Origin: Damh-18 sp964570795
GTDB lineage: Bacteria > Patescibacteriota > Minisyncoccia > Phycocordibacterales > UBA918
Direction of reading: 5' to 3'
DNA length: 64,000 nt
Assembly: GCA_964570795.1 (NCBI GenBank)
Contig: CAZMYZ010000003.1
Coordinates: 1 to 64,000, forward strand
Shown here piece by piece: positions 56,898 through 64,000 of the stretch (position 1 is the first letter of the stretch; each line of letters opens with the position of its first letter). The notes beneath the pieces are model-generated. The model ran no database searches. It was not told the origin of the DNA and saw only the letters and a program-made list of their open reading frames with translations. The position numbers and the translations under genes are program-made.

Positions 56898-56973
56898 CAT
56901 ACAAACAATCACAACCTAAAAGGCTGTGATTGTTTGTATGTGGTGGAAAGGTGCGCGCGGCTTCGCCGCGCGC
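56898..56973. repeat. Two hairpins between the M17 gene and scpA
   Basis: A perfect 16-bp stem with arms 56898-56913 and 56925-56940, then GCGCGCGGC-TTC-GCCGCGCGC at 56953-56973. Neither has a good T-run. They probably mark the end of the aspS transcript; the second ends five bases before the scpA -10 box. Confidence 0.7.
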
Positions 56974-56974
56974 A

Positions 56975-56983
56975 TGGTAAAAT
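56975..56983 (+). promoter_or_regulatory. Extended -10 promoter of scpA, leaderless
   Basis: TGG-TAAAAT, hexamer at 56978-56983, six bases before the GTG at 56990. Confidence 0.55.
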
Positions 56984-56989
56984 ATTGAG

Positions 56990-57742
56990 GTGAACGAACA
57001 AAATGCTCCGCACACAAACGGGAATTTTCATATTCAAACCGACGCCTATTCGGGACCTTTGGATTTGCTTATTGACCTCATTGAAAAGCGAAAGTTTCTC
57101 GTCAACGACATTTCTCTCGCCGCAGTGACCGACGACTACATGGCCTATGTAGCCCAGTTTGAAAAAAATCCCCTTCGAGAAATGGCGGACTTCATTGTGC
57201 TTGCGGCAACCCTCCTTCTCCTCAAATCAAAATCTCTCCTCCCGGTACTCGAGCTCACTGAAGTCGAGGAGGAAACCATCGAATCACTCGAAAGACGCCT
57301 GCGCTACTATCAGATTTTCCGCACTGCAGGAAAACTCATTGAAACCACCTTTGGAAGGAGAGTTCTTCATGAACGTCCTTTTGTACCTGACAAAAATCCA
57401 CTCTTTCTACCTGACAAATACGCAACATCGAGCATTCTTCATGCTGCCATAGGGGACGTGCTCCGCAATCTCCCAAAAAAAGTAGAGAAACCAAAAGTCC
57501 AAGTACGTACCGTAGTCTCGCTTGAAGCAATGATAGACAAACTCACCGAGCGCATTGAGCGACAGTTTTCGTGCAAATTCAGAGATTTTACCGGCAATAC
57601 ACAGGAACGCTCAACTATTATTGTAGGTTTTCTTGCGGTGCTTGAGATGGTAAAACAGGGAAGGGTGATGGTGCGACAAAGTGCGCACTTTCTTGAAATA
57701 GAAATAGAACAAGAACGCAGTACTACACCACGCTATCAATAA
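56990..57742 (+). CDS. scpA: Segregation and condensation protein A
   Basis: 250 residues from a GTG at 56990. The N-terminal SMC-binding part begins HIQTDAYSGPLDLLIDLIEKRKF and continues NDISLAAVTDDYMAYV; MADFIVLAATLLLLKSKSLLP is the ScpA signature; a C-terminal winged helix follows. ScpA is the kleisin bridging SMC heads in chromosome condensation. scpB follows after 75 bases with its own -10 box. Confidence 0.95.
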   Translation: MNEQNAPHTNGNFHIQTDAYSGPLDLLIDLIEKRKFLVNDISLAAVTDDYMAYVAQFEKNPLREMADFIVLAATLLLLKSKSLLPVLELTEVEEETIESLERRLRYYQIFRTAGKLIETTFGRRVLHERPFVPDKNPLFLPDKYATSSILHAAIGDVLRNLPKKVEKPKVQVRTVVSLEAMIDKLTERIERQFSCKFRDFTGNTQERSTIIVGFLAVLEMVKQGRVMVRQSAHFLEIEIEQERSTTPRYQ

Positions 57743-57801
57743 ATTGCAACCCATTTTATGCCCAGATATACATGCTGAGGGCTGAAAATATGGCTATAAA
57801 T

Positions 57802-57810
57802 TGATATACT
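57802..57810 (+). promoter_or_regulatory. Extended -10 promoter of scpB, leaderless
   Basis: TTGA-TATACT, hexamer at 57805-57810, seven bases before the ATG at 57818. Confidence 0.6.
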
Positions 57811-57817
57811 ACACAGA

Positions 57818-58381
57818 ATGGAACTTGATGCACGCATTGAGGCGATTTTGTTTTACAAAACTGAGCCAGTGTCTATAAAGACACTTGCTGATTTTTTGAA
57901 TGTGTCCCTCGAGGAAGTATCAGGTGCACTCACAGCACTCTCACAGAAACTTCAAAACCGTGGTGTACGCCTTCTTACCACCGACACCCATGTACAACTC
58001 ATTACTGCACCAGAGGCAAGCGAACTTATCGAGCAACTGCGCAAAGACGAACTCAGTACCGACATCGGCAAAGCGGGTGCAGAAACACTTGCTATCGTGC
58101 TCTATCGTGGTCCTCTGTCACGTGTCGAGATAGATCGTATTCGTGGTGTGAACTCCGCATTTATTCTCCGCAACCTGCTCATTCGCGGCCTTGTCGAGCG
58201 ACGCACTCACCCCACTGATTCTCGCTCATTTACCTATGCAGTGACACCATCACTCTTACAGCATCTTGGTATTACTGCTCGCGAAGAACTGCACGATTTT
58301 GCTGAGGTTATGAATGCGATTGATGTCTTTGAAAAACAATCTGCTGCTGAAGATACACCTTCTAATCCACTCACTGAATAA
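57818..58381 (+). CDS. scpB: Segregation and condensation protein B
   Basis: 187 residues with two winged-helix domains. ELDARIEAILFYKTEPVSIKTLADFL at the start and ETLAIVLYRGPLSRVEIDRIRGVNSAFILRNLLIRGLVER (in parts) are ScpB signatures. ScpB dimers bind the ScpA linker. The acidic C-terminal tail is short. The next gene begins 3 bases after the stop, so transcription probably continues into the cell-wall genes. Confidence 0.95.
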   Translation: MELDARIEAILFYKTEPVSIKTLADFLNVSLEEVSGALTALSQKLQNRGVRLLTTDTHVQLITAPEASELIEQLRKDELSTDIGKAGAETLAIVLYRGPLSRVEIDRIRGVNSAFILRNLLIRGLVERRTHPTDSRSFTYAVTPSLLQHLGITAREELHDFAEVMNAIDVFEKQSAAEDTPSNPLTE

Positions 58382-58384
58382 CTC

Positions 58385-59443
58385 ATGGCTGACTACGAGA
58401 AAAAACACACGACATCGATACTCGAGGATCCGGAGGTTTTTCTTCGTGATTTGGAAGCACAAAATGAAGAACCGGAAACATCACCCATTCCCGTTGTCCC
58501 GCAACTTTCGGTAGCACTTGGACTTTTGGTGTTTGTATTTGGGGTTACCTACATCGGTGCATCAACCGCACTCACTAAGGAAAAGTCTCTTGATGTCGCC
58601 GTAGACACAATGCCTTCAGTAGAAGAAACAGCAGCAACGCGCCATGCCAATGCTTTTGCCGAAACATCACTCGAGGCGCGGAGTGCTTTTGTGTGGGATG
58701 TATCTGCACAGCGTATTCTTTTTAATAAAAATGCTGATGATGTGCGGCCACTTGCTTCTATAACAAAACTCATGACTGCACTCGTCACCTACGAACTTCT
58801 CGACCCTGAGGACCGTGTATCTATTACTAAAAATGCACTTCGCGTCGAAGGGGATAGTGGTCTCAGTGAGGGTGAACGTTTCTCTGTGGAGGACCTCGTT
58901 GATCTCACCCTCATTTCTTCTTCGAATGATGGTGCGACAGCGCTTGGTGCTCGTGCAGGGCAAGTGATTGATGCGAACGAAGACCCGAACGCTCTTTTTG
59001 TCCACGCAATGAATGTGAAGGCGAAGGAACTTGGTATGTCTAAAACACGCTTTGAAAATGCCACAGGCCTTGATGTGAGCGAAACGGAAGCCGGTGCATA
59101 CGGCAGTGCGCGTGATGTGGCTATGCTCATGGAGTATGTGATAACCCACATCACTGACGCCGTCGCGCTCACCACCCTCGACCTCACCACGGTGCGTAAT
59201 CTAAATGGTGATGCACACACAACCAAAAACACCAATACATACACGGAAGATATGGAGGGACTTATCGCCTCAAAAACGGGCTACACCACGCTCTCTGGAG
59301 GGAATCTCGTTGTCGCGGTAAATGTCGGACTCAATCATCCTGTCGTGGTAGTTGTGCTTGGTTCTTCACAAGAGGGAAGATTTAGAGATACTATCGACCT
59401 CGTCGAACGTGCACGTGTACATATTGCAAATCAAACTGAATAA
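58385..59443 (+). CDS. D-alanyl-D-alanine carboxypeptidase (S11, PBP5-like)
   Basis: 352 residues. A cytoplasmic N-terminus and one membrane helix (about 43-62) anchor the enzyme outside the cell. Catalytic motifs: SITK at 125-128, SSN at 179-181 and KTG at 297-299. This trims the terminal D-Ala from peptidoglycan stem peptides. The C-terminal PBP5 beta domain is lacking. It is linked with scpB upstream and mraY downstream. Confidence 0.92.
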   Translation: MADYEKKHTTSILEDPEVFLRDLEAQNEEPETSPIPVVPQLSVALGLLVFVFGVTYIGASTALTKEKSLDVAVDTMPSVEETAATRHANAFAETSLEARSAFVWDVSAQRILFNKNADDVRPLASITKLMTALVTYELLDPEDRVSITKNALRVEGDSGLSEGERFSVEDLVDLTLISSSNDGATALGARAGQVIDANEDPNALFVHAMNVKAKELGMSKTRFENATGLDVSETEAGAYGSARDVAMLMEYVITHITDAVALTTLDLTTVRNLNGDAHTTKNTNTYTEDMEGLIASKTGYTTLSGGNLVVAVNVGLNHPVVVVVLGSSQEGRFRDTIDLVERARVHIANQTE

Positions 59444-59453
59444 CTATACATAT

Positions 59454-60527
59454 ATGGAAACCACAATCATCAAAGTCCTCGCACCAACTGCAATAGCCTT
59501 CGTCATTGGTATTCTCATTACACCACTCATTACACATTATCTCTACAAGTATGAGATGTGGAAGAAAAAGTCAGGGAAGGGTGCAGGGTACGGTGGCGGT
59601 GAGACACCTCTCTTTGATGCACTCCATCAAAAGCGTGATACCAACACGCCGCGCATGGGCGGTATCGTCATCTGGGCGAGTGTCCTCCTTACTATTTTTT
59701 CTATTTGGATTCTCCAGTTTGTTTGTCCCGAATCTATTTTTGGCTCTCTTGATTTCCTCAGCCGTTCACAAACATGGCTACCACTTTTTGCACTTCTTGT
59801 CGGTGCGGCGGTAGGATTCCTTGATGACCTGCTCGTGGTGCGTGGTACGGGGACACACTTTGCTGGTGGCCTTCCGCTCTCACAAAGACTTATTGTCGTG
59901 AGCCTTACCGCGCTTTTTGCGGGCTGGTGGTTTTATGAAAAACTAGATGTGAGTACGCTAGAACTCATCGGCTACGGTCCTCTCGACCTCGGCATGCTCT
60001 TTATTCCATTCTTTGTCGTGGTCGCAATTGCTATTTATGCGTCGAGCGTCATCGATGGTATCGACGGCCTCTCGGGTGGTACGTTCATGTTTATCTTCAC
60101 TGCATATGCCGGTATTGCAGTCTATCAAGGTCAAATTGACCTTGCTGCATACTGTGCCACACTCGTTGGAGGTATTCTTGCATTCCTTTGGTTCAATGTC
60201 CCTCCCGCACGCTTTTACATGACGGAAACAGGCGTTATGGCACTCACGATGTCACTTACCATAGTTGCCTTTATGACTGACTCCATTGGTGGCGGGGAGG
60301 GTGTATCGATACTTCCCATCATTGGTATTCTTCTGGTACTCACGGTACTCTCAGACGTACTGCAGTTACTTTCAAAGAAAATTCGCAAGAAGAAACTCTT
60401 CCTTATCGCACCACTCCATCATCATTTTGAGGCTATCGGCTGGCCTGCTGAAAAGGTCACTATGCGGTATTGGATTCTCGGATTTGTCTTTGCCATTATT
60501 GGTACGCTGCTTGCTATAGCACTGTAA
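59454..60527 (+). CDS. mraY: Phospho-MurNAc-pentapeptide transferase
   Basis: 357 residues with about ten membrane segments. FLDDLLVV carries the catalytic Asp pair, SVIDGIDGLSGGT the NxxD/GLDGL loop, and APLHHHFEAIGWPAEKVTMRYWI (in parts) the HHH motif. It makes lipid I. The frame is open 34 codons upstream, overlapping the carboxypeptidase gene; the ATG at 59454 gives a normal N-terminus. Confidence 0.96.
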   Translation: METTIIKVLAPTAIAFVIGILITPLITHYLYKYEMWKKKSGKGAGYGGGETPLFDALHQKRDTNTPRMGGIVIWASVLLTIFSIWILQFVCPESIFGSLDFLSRSQTWLPLFALLVGAAVGFLDDLLVVRGTGTHFAGGLPLSQRLIVVSLTALFAGWWFYEKLDVSTLELIGYGPLDLGMLFIPFFVVVAIAIYASSVIDGIDGLSGGTFMFIFTAYAGIAVYQGQIDLAAYCATLVGGILAFLWFNVPPARFYMTETGVMALTMSLTIVAFMTDSIGGGEGVSILPIIGILLVLTVLSDVLQLLSKKIRKKKLFLIAPLHHHFEAIGWPAEKVTMRYWILGFVFAIIGTLLAIAL

Positions 60528-60529
60528 TC

Positions 60530-61633
60530 ATGCAGCACACGCTCGATAGAACACTCCTGTTACTCACCTATACACTTGTGGTGATTGGGTTTTCTATTTT
60601 TTCTTCTGCCTCACTAGGTCTCCTTGCACGTGAGGGTGCACGCTTTTCTTCGGTAGCACTCGGGCAAATTGTTTTTGGTATCATCGGCGGAAGTATTGCA
60701 TTGTTTCTTGCGAGTATGGTGCACTATCGATGGTGGCGTCAATACGCATTTTATATTTTCCTTGCCACACTCCTCCTTACCGCGCTTGTCTTTGTACCAA
60801 AACTCGGTTCTTCACACGGCGGCGCTACACGTTGGCTCGAGATAGGTGGATTTAGTATGCAGCCTGCCGAGTTTTTAAAAATTGGTTTTGTGATTTACAT
60901 CGCCACCTGGCTTTCGGGTATGAAGGCTCAAATGCGCAGTTTTACCAAAGGTACACTACCATTTATTGGACTTATTGCTCTCGCGGGTGTGCCACTCCTC
61001 ATGCAGCCCGACACCGATACCTTCCTTATGATGGTAGCCGCTGCACTCGCTATGTTTATCACCGCGGGCGGGCGCTATCGTGACGTACTTTGTATGGTTC
61101 TTGGTGGTGTACTCCTGATTGCAGTCCTTGCATTCACACGCCCCTACATTAAAGATCGTATCGAGATTTTTATGAATCCGTCACTTGATCCCCAAGGCTC
61201 CGGGTACCAAATCAAACAATCACTTATTGCAGTCGGCTCAGGTGGACTCATGGGGCGTGGATTTGGACAAAGTATCCAGAAGTTTGAATACCTTCCCGAG
61301 CCCATCGGTGACTCTATCTTTGCAGTATACGCAGAGGAATTTGGCTTTATTGGTTCCACAATCCTTGTGCTTCTATTTTCAGGTTTTGCGCTTCGTGGCT
61401 ATCGTATCGCTACCCATGCATCAGACCTTTTTGGCATGCTTCTTGTTGTCGGTATTATTACCGTTATTCTTGCGCAAGTATTTCTCAATATTGCCGCCAT
61501 GGTGGCACTTGCGCCACTTTCAGGATTACCGCTTCCGTTCATTAGTCACGGCGGTACCGCACTCCTCGTAACCCTTGGCGCCGTGGGAATTGTACTCAGT
61601 GTGTCTAAATACCGCCGTCCGTCTCAGGGGTAG
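60530..61633 (+). CDS. ftsW: Lipid II polymerase FtsW/RodA (SEDS)
   Basis: 367 residues with about ten membrane segments. GGATRWLEIGGFSMQPAEFLKIGFV (in parts) holds the conserved W.. and P.E.K motif, and GRGFGQSIQKFEYLPEPIGDSIFAVYAEEFGF holds the large-loop signature with the catalytic Asp. Its place between mraY and murG favours FtsW over RodA. The ATG at 60530 is 2 bases after mraY; upstream in-frame starts overlap mraY. Confidence 0.93.
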   Translation: MQHTLDRTLLLLTYTLVVIGFSIFSSASLGLLAREGARFSSVALGQIVFGIIGGSIALFLASMVHYRWWRQYAFYIFLATLLLTALVFVPKLGSSHGGATRWLEIGGFSMQPAEFLKIGFVIYIATWLSGMKAQMRSFTKGTLPFIGLIALAGVPLLMQPDTDTFLMMVAAALAMFITAGGRYRDVLCMVLGGVLLIAVLAFTRPYIKDRIEIFMNPSLDPQGSGYQIKQSLIAVGSGGLMGRGFGQSIQKFEYLPEPIGDSIFAVYAEEFGFIGSTILVLLFSGFALRGYRIATHASDLFGMLLVVGIITVILAQVFLNIAAMVALAPLSGLPLPFISHGGTALLVTLGAVGIVLSVSKYRRPSQG

Positions 61634-61638
61634 CATGC

Positions 61639-61644
61639 TATAAT
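61639..61644 (+). promoter_or_regulatory. Possible -10 box before murG
   Basis: TATAAT at 61639-61644, 15 bases before the murG ATG, giving a leader of about 8 bases. Confidence 0.45.
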
Positions 61645-61659
61645 CAAAAGTACTTCACT

Positions 61660-62799
61660 ATGTTTAAAGGCTCGCACATTGATTCGCATCGTAAAGTATT
61701 GCTCGTTGGTGGTGGTACCGGGGGTCATTTTTATCCACTCATTGCTATAGCAGAACAATTCAATACTGCGGAAAGTCGCCCCGAACTCTACTACGCTGGC
61801 CCCGATGAATACGACCCTGAAGCACTCCGGAATGAAGGTATTGAGTATATATCGGTGGGTGCAGGGAAGCAGCGACGCTACGCATCTATTCTCAATTTCC
61901 TTGATTTCTTTAAAGCGATTTTTGGCTCATTCACCGCACTCATCAAACTTTTTATTCTTTATCCCGATGTAGTGGTAAGTAAAGGTGGTTACACCAGTGT
62001 ACCGGTGGTACTTGCAGCAGGTTTCTTGCGAATTCCTATTATTGTGCATGAATCAGATGCGGTGGTGGGAAAGGCAAATCGTCTTGGACTCCGCTTTGCG
62101 CGTCATGTAGTGACTGCGTACGACAACGTACCTCTCCCAAAAACAAAAGCAGAGCAACACGTCCTTGGTATTCCTATTCGTCAAGTATTTCTTAATCCGC
62201 CTACCGCAAACGCCATTGCATCACTCGGCATTGATCCCGAACGCCCCGTCATACTCATTATTGGTGGTTCACAGGGTGCGGAGCGTATTAATGCCATGGT
62301 CCTTGATTCGCTTGATGAACTTCTCCCCGATTGCACCGTCATCCACCAAACCGGAAATCTGCACTACGACACCTGTACACAGTCTGCCGATGCGCTCATT
62401 CCTGACCCCGAGTTGCGCAAGCACTATCACCCTATAGCATTTTTAAATGGTGTGATGCTCAACGATGCATACCACGCTGCCTCGCTCGTTATTTCGCGCG
62501 CAGGAAGTACCTCTATTTACGAAATCGCACTTCACGGGAAACCTTCTATCATCATTCCTATTCCCGAGAATATTAGCCACGATCAGCGCTCAAATGCATA
62601 TGCGTATGCACGCTCGGGAGCAGCACTTGTTATGGAAGAAAAGAACCTTTCCGACAACTTGCTTCGCGCAGAAATAGAACGTATTATGCAAAACGGTGAG
62701 ACCTACGATGCCATGGCTGCTGCAGCGCTAGGGTTTGCTAAAAAGGACGCAGCGCTTCATATCACCAATCTCATCACCAAGGTTTCAATAGAACACTAA
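61660..62799 (+). CDS. murG: UDP-GlcNAc:lipid I transferase MurG
   Basis: 379 residues, GT-B fold. The Gly-rich loop VGGGTGGHFYPLIAIAEQF is near residues 16-34, VVSKGGYTSVPVVLAA and the HESDAVVGKANRLGLRFA segment follow, and the C-terminal donor domain has IIGGSQGAERIN and SRAGSTSIYEIALHGKPSIIIPIP. It attaches GlcNAc to lipid I at the inner face of the membrane. It is the fourth wall-related gene in this run. Confidence 0.96.
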   Translation: MFKGSHIDSHRKVLLVGGGTGGHFYPLIAIAEQFNTAESRPELYYAGPDEYDPEALRNEGIEYISVGAGKQRRYASILNFLDFFKAIFGSFTALIKLFILYPDVVVSKGGYTSVPVVLAAGFLRIPIIVHESDAVVGKANRLGLRFARHVVTAYDNVPLPKTKAEQHVLGIPIRQVFLNPPTANAIASLGIDPERPVILIIGGSQGAERINAMVLDSLDELLPDCTVIHQTGNLHYDTCTQSADALIPDPELRKHYHPIAFLNGVMLNDAYHAASLVISRAGSTSIYEIALHGKPSIIIPIPENISHDQRSNAYAYARSGAALVMEEKNLSDNLLRAEIERIMQNGETYDAMAAAALGFAKKDAALHITNLITKVSIEH

Positions 62800-62807
62800 A
62801 TACAATT

Positions 62808-64000
62808 ATGTCATTATTTCAGAACAAGACTGTGGTCACGCGCATGGCGCCAAGCCCCACAGGACATTTGCATATCGGGACCGCACGCACGGCGCTTTTT
62901 AATTACCTCTTTGCGAAAAAGCATAAGGGTACCTTTATTATGCGTATTGAAGACACCGATAAGGAGCGGAGCAAAAAAGAATACGAGGAGGAAATTCTTG
63001 AGGGGCTTGCGTGGCTCGGTATGTCATGGGATGCACTCTATCGCCAGTCTGAGCGTACCGCAGTATATCGCGGGTACCTGGAGCGCGCTATCCAAAAAGG
63101 TCATGCATATATAAGCAAGGAAGAAAGTAAAATGCGTCCCGGTGAATTTGTCGAAGTTGTTCGACTCAAAAACCCCAACACCACCATTACCTTTGCGGAT
63201 GAGGTGCGTGGTGAAATTACGTTTGACACCACTGAACTCGGTGACTTCGTGATTGCACGCTCTATTGATGATGCACTCTATCACTTCACCGTAGTTGTCG
63301 ATGACCACGAGATGGGGGTGACGCATGTTATTCGTGGTGAAGACCATATCTCGAACACCCCACGTCAAATTCTTATCCAGGAAGCGATTGGTGCAGAACG
63401 CCCTATCTATGCACACCTTCCGCTTATTCTTGCTCCCGACAGGTCAAAACTTTCAAAACGTCATGGTGCGGTGATGTTGAGCGAATACGAGCGACAGGGT
63501 TTTATAAAGGAATCTCTCATCAACTATCTCGCACTCCTCGGATGGAATCCAGGCACCGATCAAGAAATGTACACTCTAGAGCAACTTGCTCAAGCATTTG
63601 ATATTTCGGGTATTCAAAAAAGTGGTGCAGTTTTCAATATCGACAAACTAAAATGGTTTAACAAGGAATATCTTGCAACCTACACCCTTGAAGAGTTTGG
63701 TGCATACATTGAGCCTGTTCTCCCCGAGGCACTTTTTACATTACCCCAGTTTAGTCCTGAACGACTTCGCAAAATAATTCCCACCATCAAGGAGCGTAGT
63801 AGTACACGTGACGAAGTTTTGTCCGACTGCGAGGCAGGGGAGTATGATTTTGCATTCAAAGCACCTGAGCATAATCCCGATCTTATCAAATGGAAAAATG
63901 ACGCAACCCCACGCGAATCACTCTCACGTCTCCAAAAACTCGCTGAACTGATCGCACAAATGCCTGAGGAACTTTCTGCCGAAGAGGCAAAGTCATTTAT
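62808..64000 (+). CDS. gltX: Glutamyl-tRNA synthetase, cut by the window end
   Basis: 397 codons from the ATG at 62808 run to the window end with no stop. RMAPSPTGHLHIGTARTALFNYLFA holds the HIGH motif, MRIEDTDKERSKKEYEEEI follows, GEDHISNTPRQILI is typical, and KLSKRHGA is the KMSKS equivalent. The C-terminal anticodon-binding part is mostly outside the window. The bacterial enzyme may charge tRNA-Gln as well if gatCAB is present, which cannot be judged here. Confidence 0.96.
   Translation, partial: MSLFQNKTVVTRMAPSPTGHLHIGTARTALFNYLFAKKHKGTFIMRIEDTDKERSKKEYEEEILEGLAWLGMSWDALYRQSERTAVYRGYLERAIQKGHAYISKEESKMRPGEFVEVVRLKNPNTTITFADEVRGEITFDTTELGDFVIARSIDDALYHFTVVVDDHEMGVTHVIRGEDHISNTPRQILIQEAIGAERPIYAHLPLILAPDRSKLSKRHGAVMLSEYERQGFIKESLINYLALLGWNPGTDQEMYTLEQLAQAFDISGIQKSGAVFNIDKLKWFNKEYLATYTLEEFGAYIEPVLPEALFTLPQFSPERLRKIIPTIKERSSTRDEVLSDCEAGEYDFAFKAPEHNPDLIKWKNDATPRESLSRLQKLAELIAQMPEELSAEEAKSF

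Overview
The window looks like a chromosomal scaffold from a member of the Candidate Phyla Radiation (Patescibacteria), most likely a Parcubacteria-group lineage. This is inferred from gene content: a very short ATP synthase epsilon subunit, a truncated alanyl-tRNA synthetase, an L36 protein without its zinc ligands, and many lineage-typical proteins (PilM-like ATPase paired with a baseplate-J-like membrane protein, DUF5671, DUF3467 and DUF7282-like proteins, a thioredoxin domain of the VKOR-partner type). TGA is used as a stop (for example mnmA and the gene ending at 43054), so the recoded Gracilibacteria and Absconditabacteria are unlikely. No rRNA, tRNA or CRISPR array was seen. Four runs of exactly 100 N mark scaffold joins.

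Layout. 1-4.7 kb: the end of an ATP synthase operon (atpH end, atpA, atpG, atpD, atpC). 4.7-8.3 kb: small single-gene units, including a conspicuously GC-rich 95-residue protein, an MFS transporter and an L,D-transpeptidase-like protein. 8.4-30.9 kb: ychF, typA, leuS, mltG, mnmA, an M3 peptidase, alaS and several patescibacterial membrane or nuclease proteins. 31-34.9 kb: infA-rpmJ-rpsM-rpsK-rpsD-rpoA-rplQ-rplM-rpsI. 35.3-38.9 kb: grpE-dnaK-dnaJ behind a perfect-consensus promoter. 39-51 kb: an accessory region with a RelE/Phd module, an LD-carboxypeptidase, an AT-rich speD cassette, a histidine kinase of mixed composition, a MazF-like toxin, an AbiEii-type pair, a metallopeptidase split by an in-frame stop, and all four N gaps. 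51.2-56.9 kb: trpS, a minus-strand block of small proteins with two degenerate nucleotidyltransferase-like paralogues, then aspS behind a T-box leader and an M17 aminopeptidase. 57-64 kb: scpA, scpB, a D,D-carboxypeptidase, mraY, ftsW, murG and the start of gltX, a chromosome-condensation and peptidoglycan block.

Expression signals fall into two classes. About fifteen transcription units have a -10 box ending only 6-8 nt before the start codon, often as an extended TGN-TATAAT form, so their mRNAs should be leaderless or nearly so. A second set, mostly small lineage-specific proteins, has a strong Shine-Dalgarno sequence and a real 5' leader. Most units end in strong intrinsic terminators, and many internal genes overlap by 1-4 nt.

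The most striking element is the leader of aspS (53917-54126). It has a canonical T-box sequence with the 7-nt bulge, mutually exclusive antiterminator and terminator, a variable base matching the tRNA-Asp discriminator, and a tiny Stem I whose 7-nt terminal loop carries the GAC aspartate codon. It controls an archaeal-type AspRS. Its promoter shares a perfect 22-bp palindrome with a divergent promoter driving a degenerate nucleotidyltransferase-like gene. Also of note are the AT-rich speD/DUF2156/EamA cassette and the three tandem palindromic operators in front of the RelE/Phd module.
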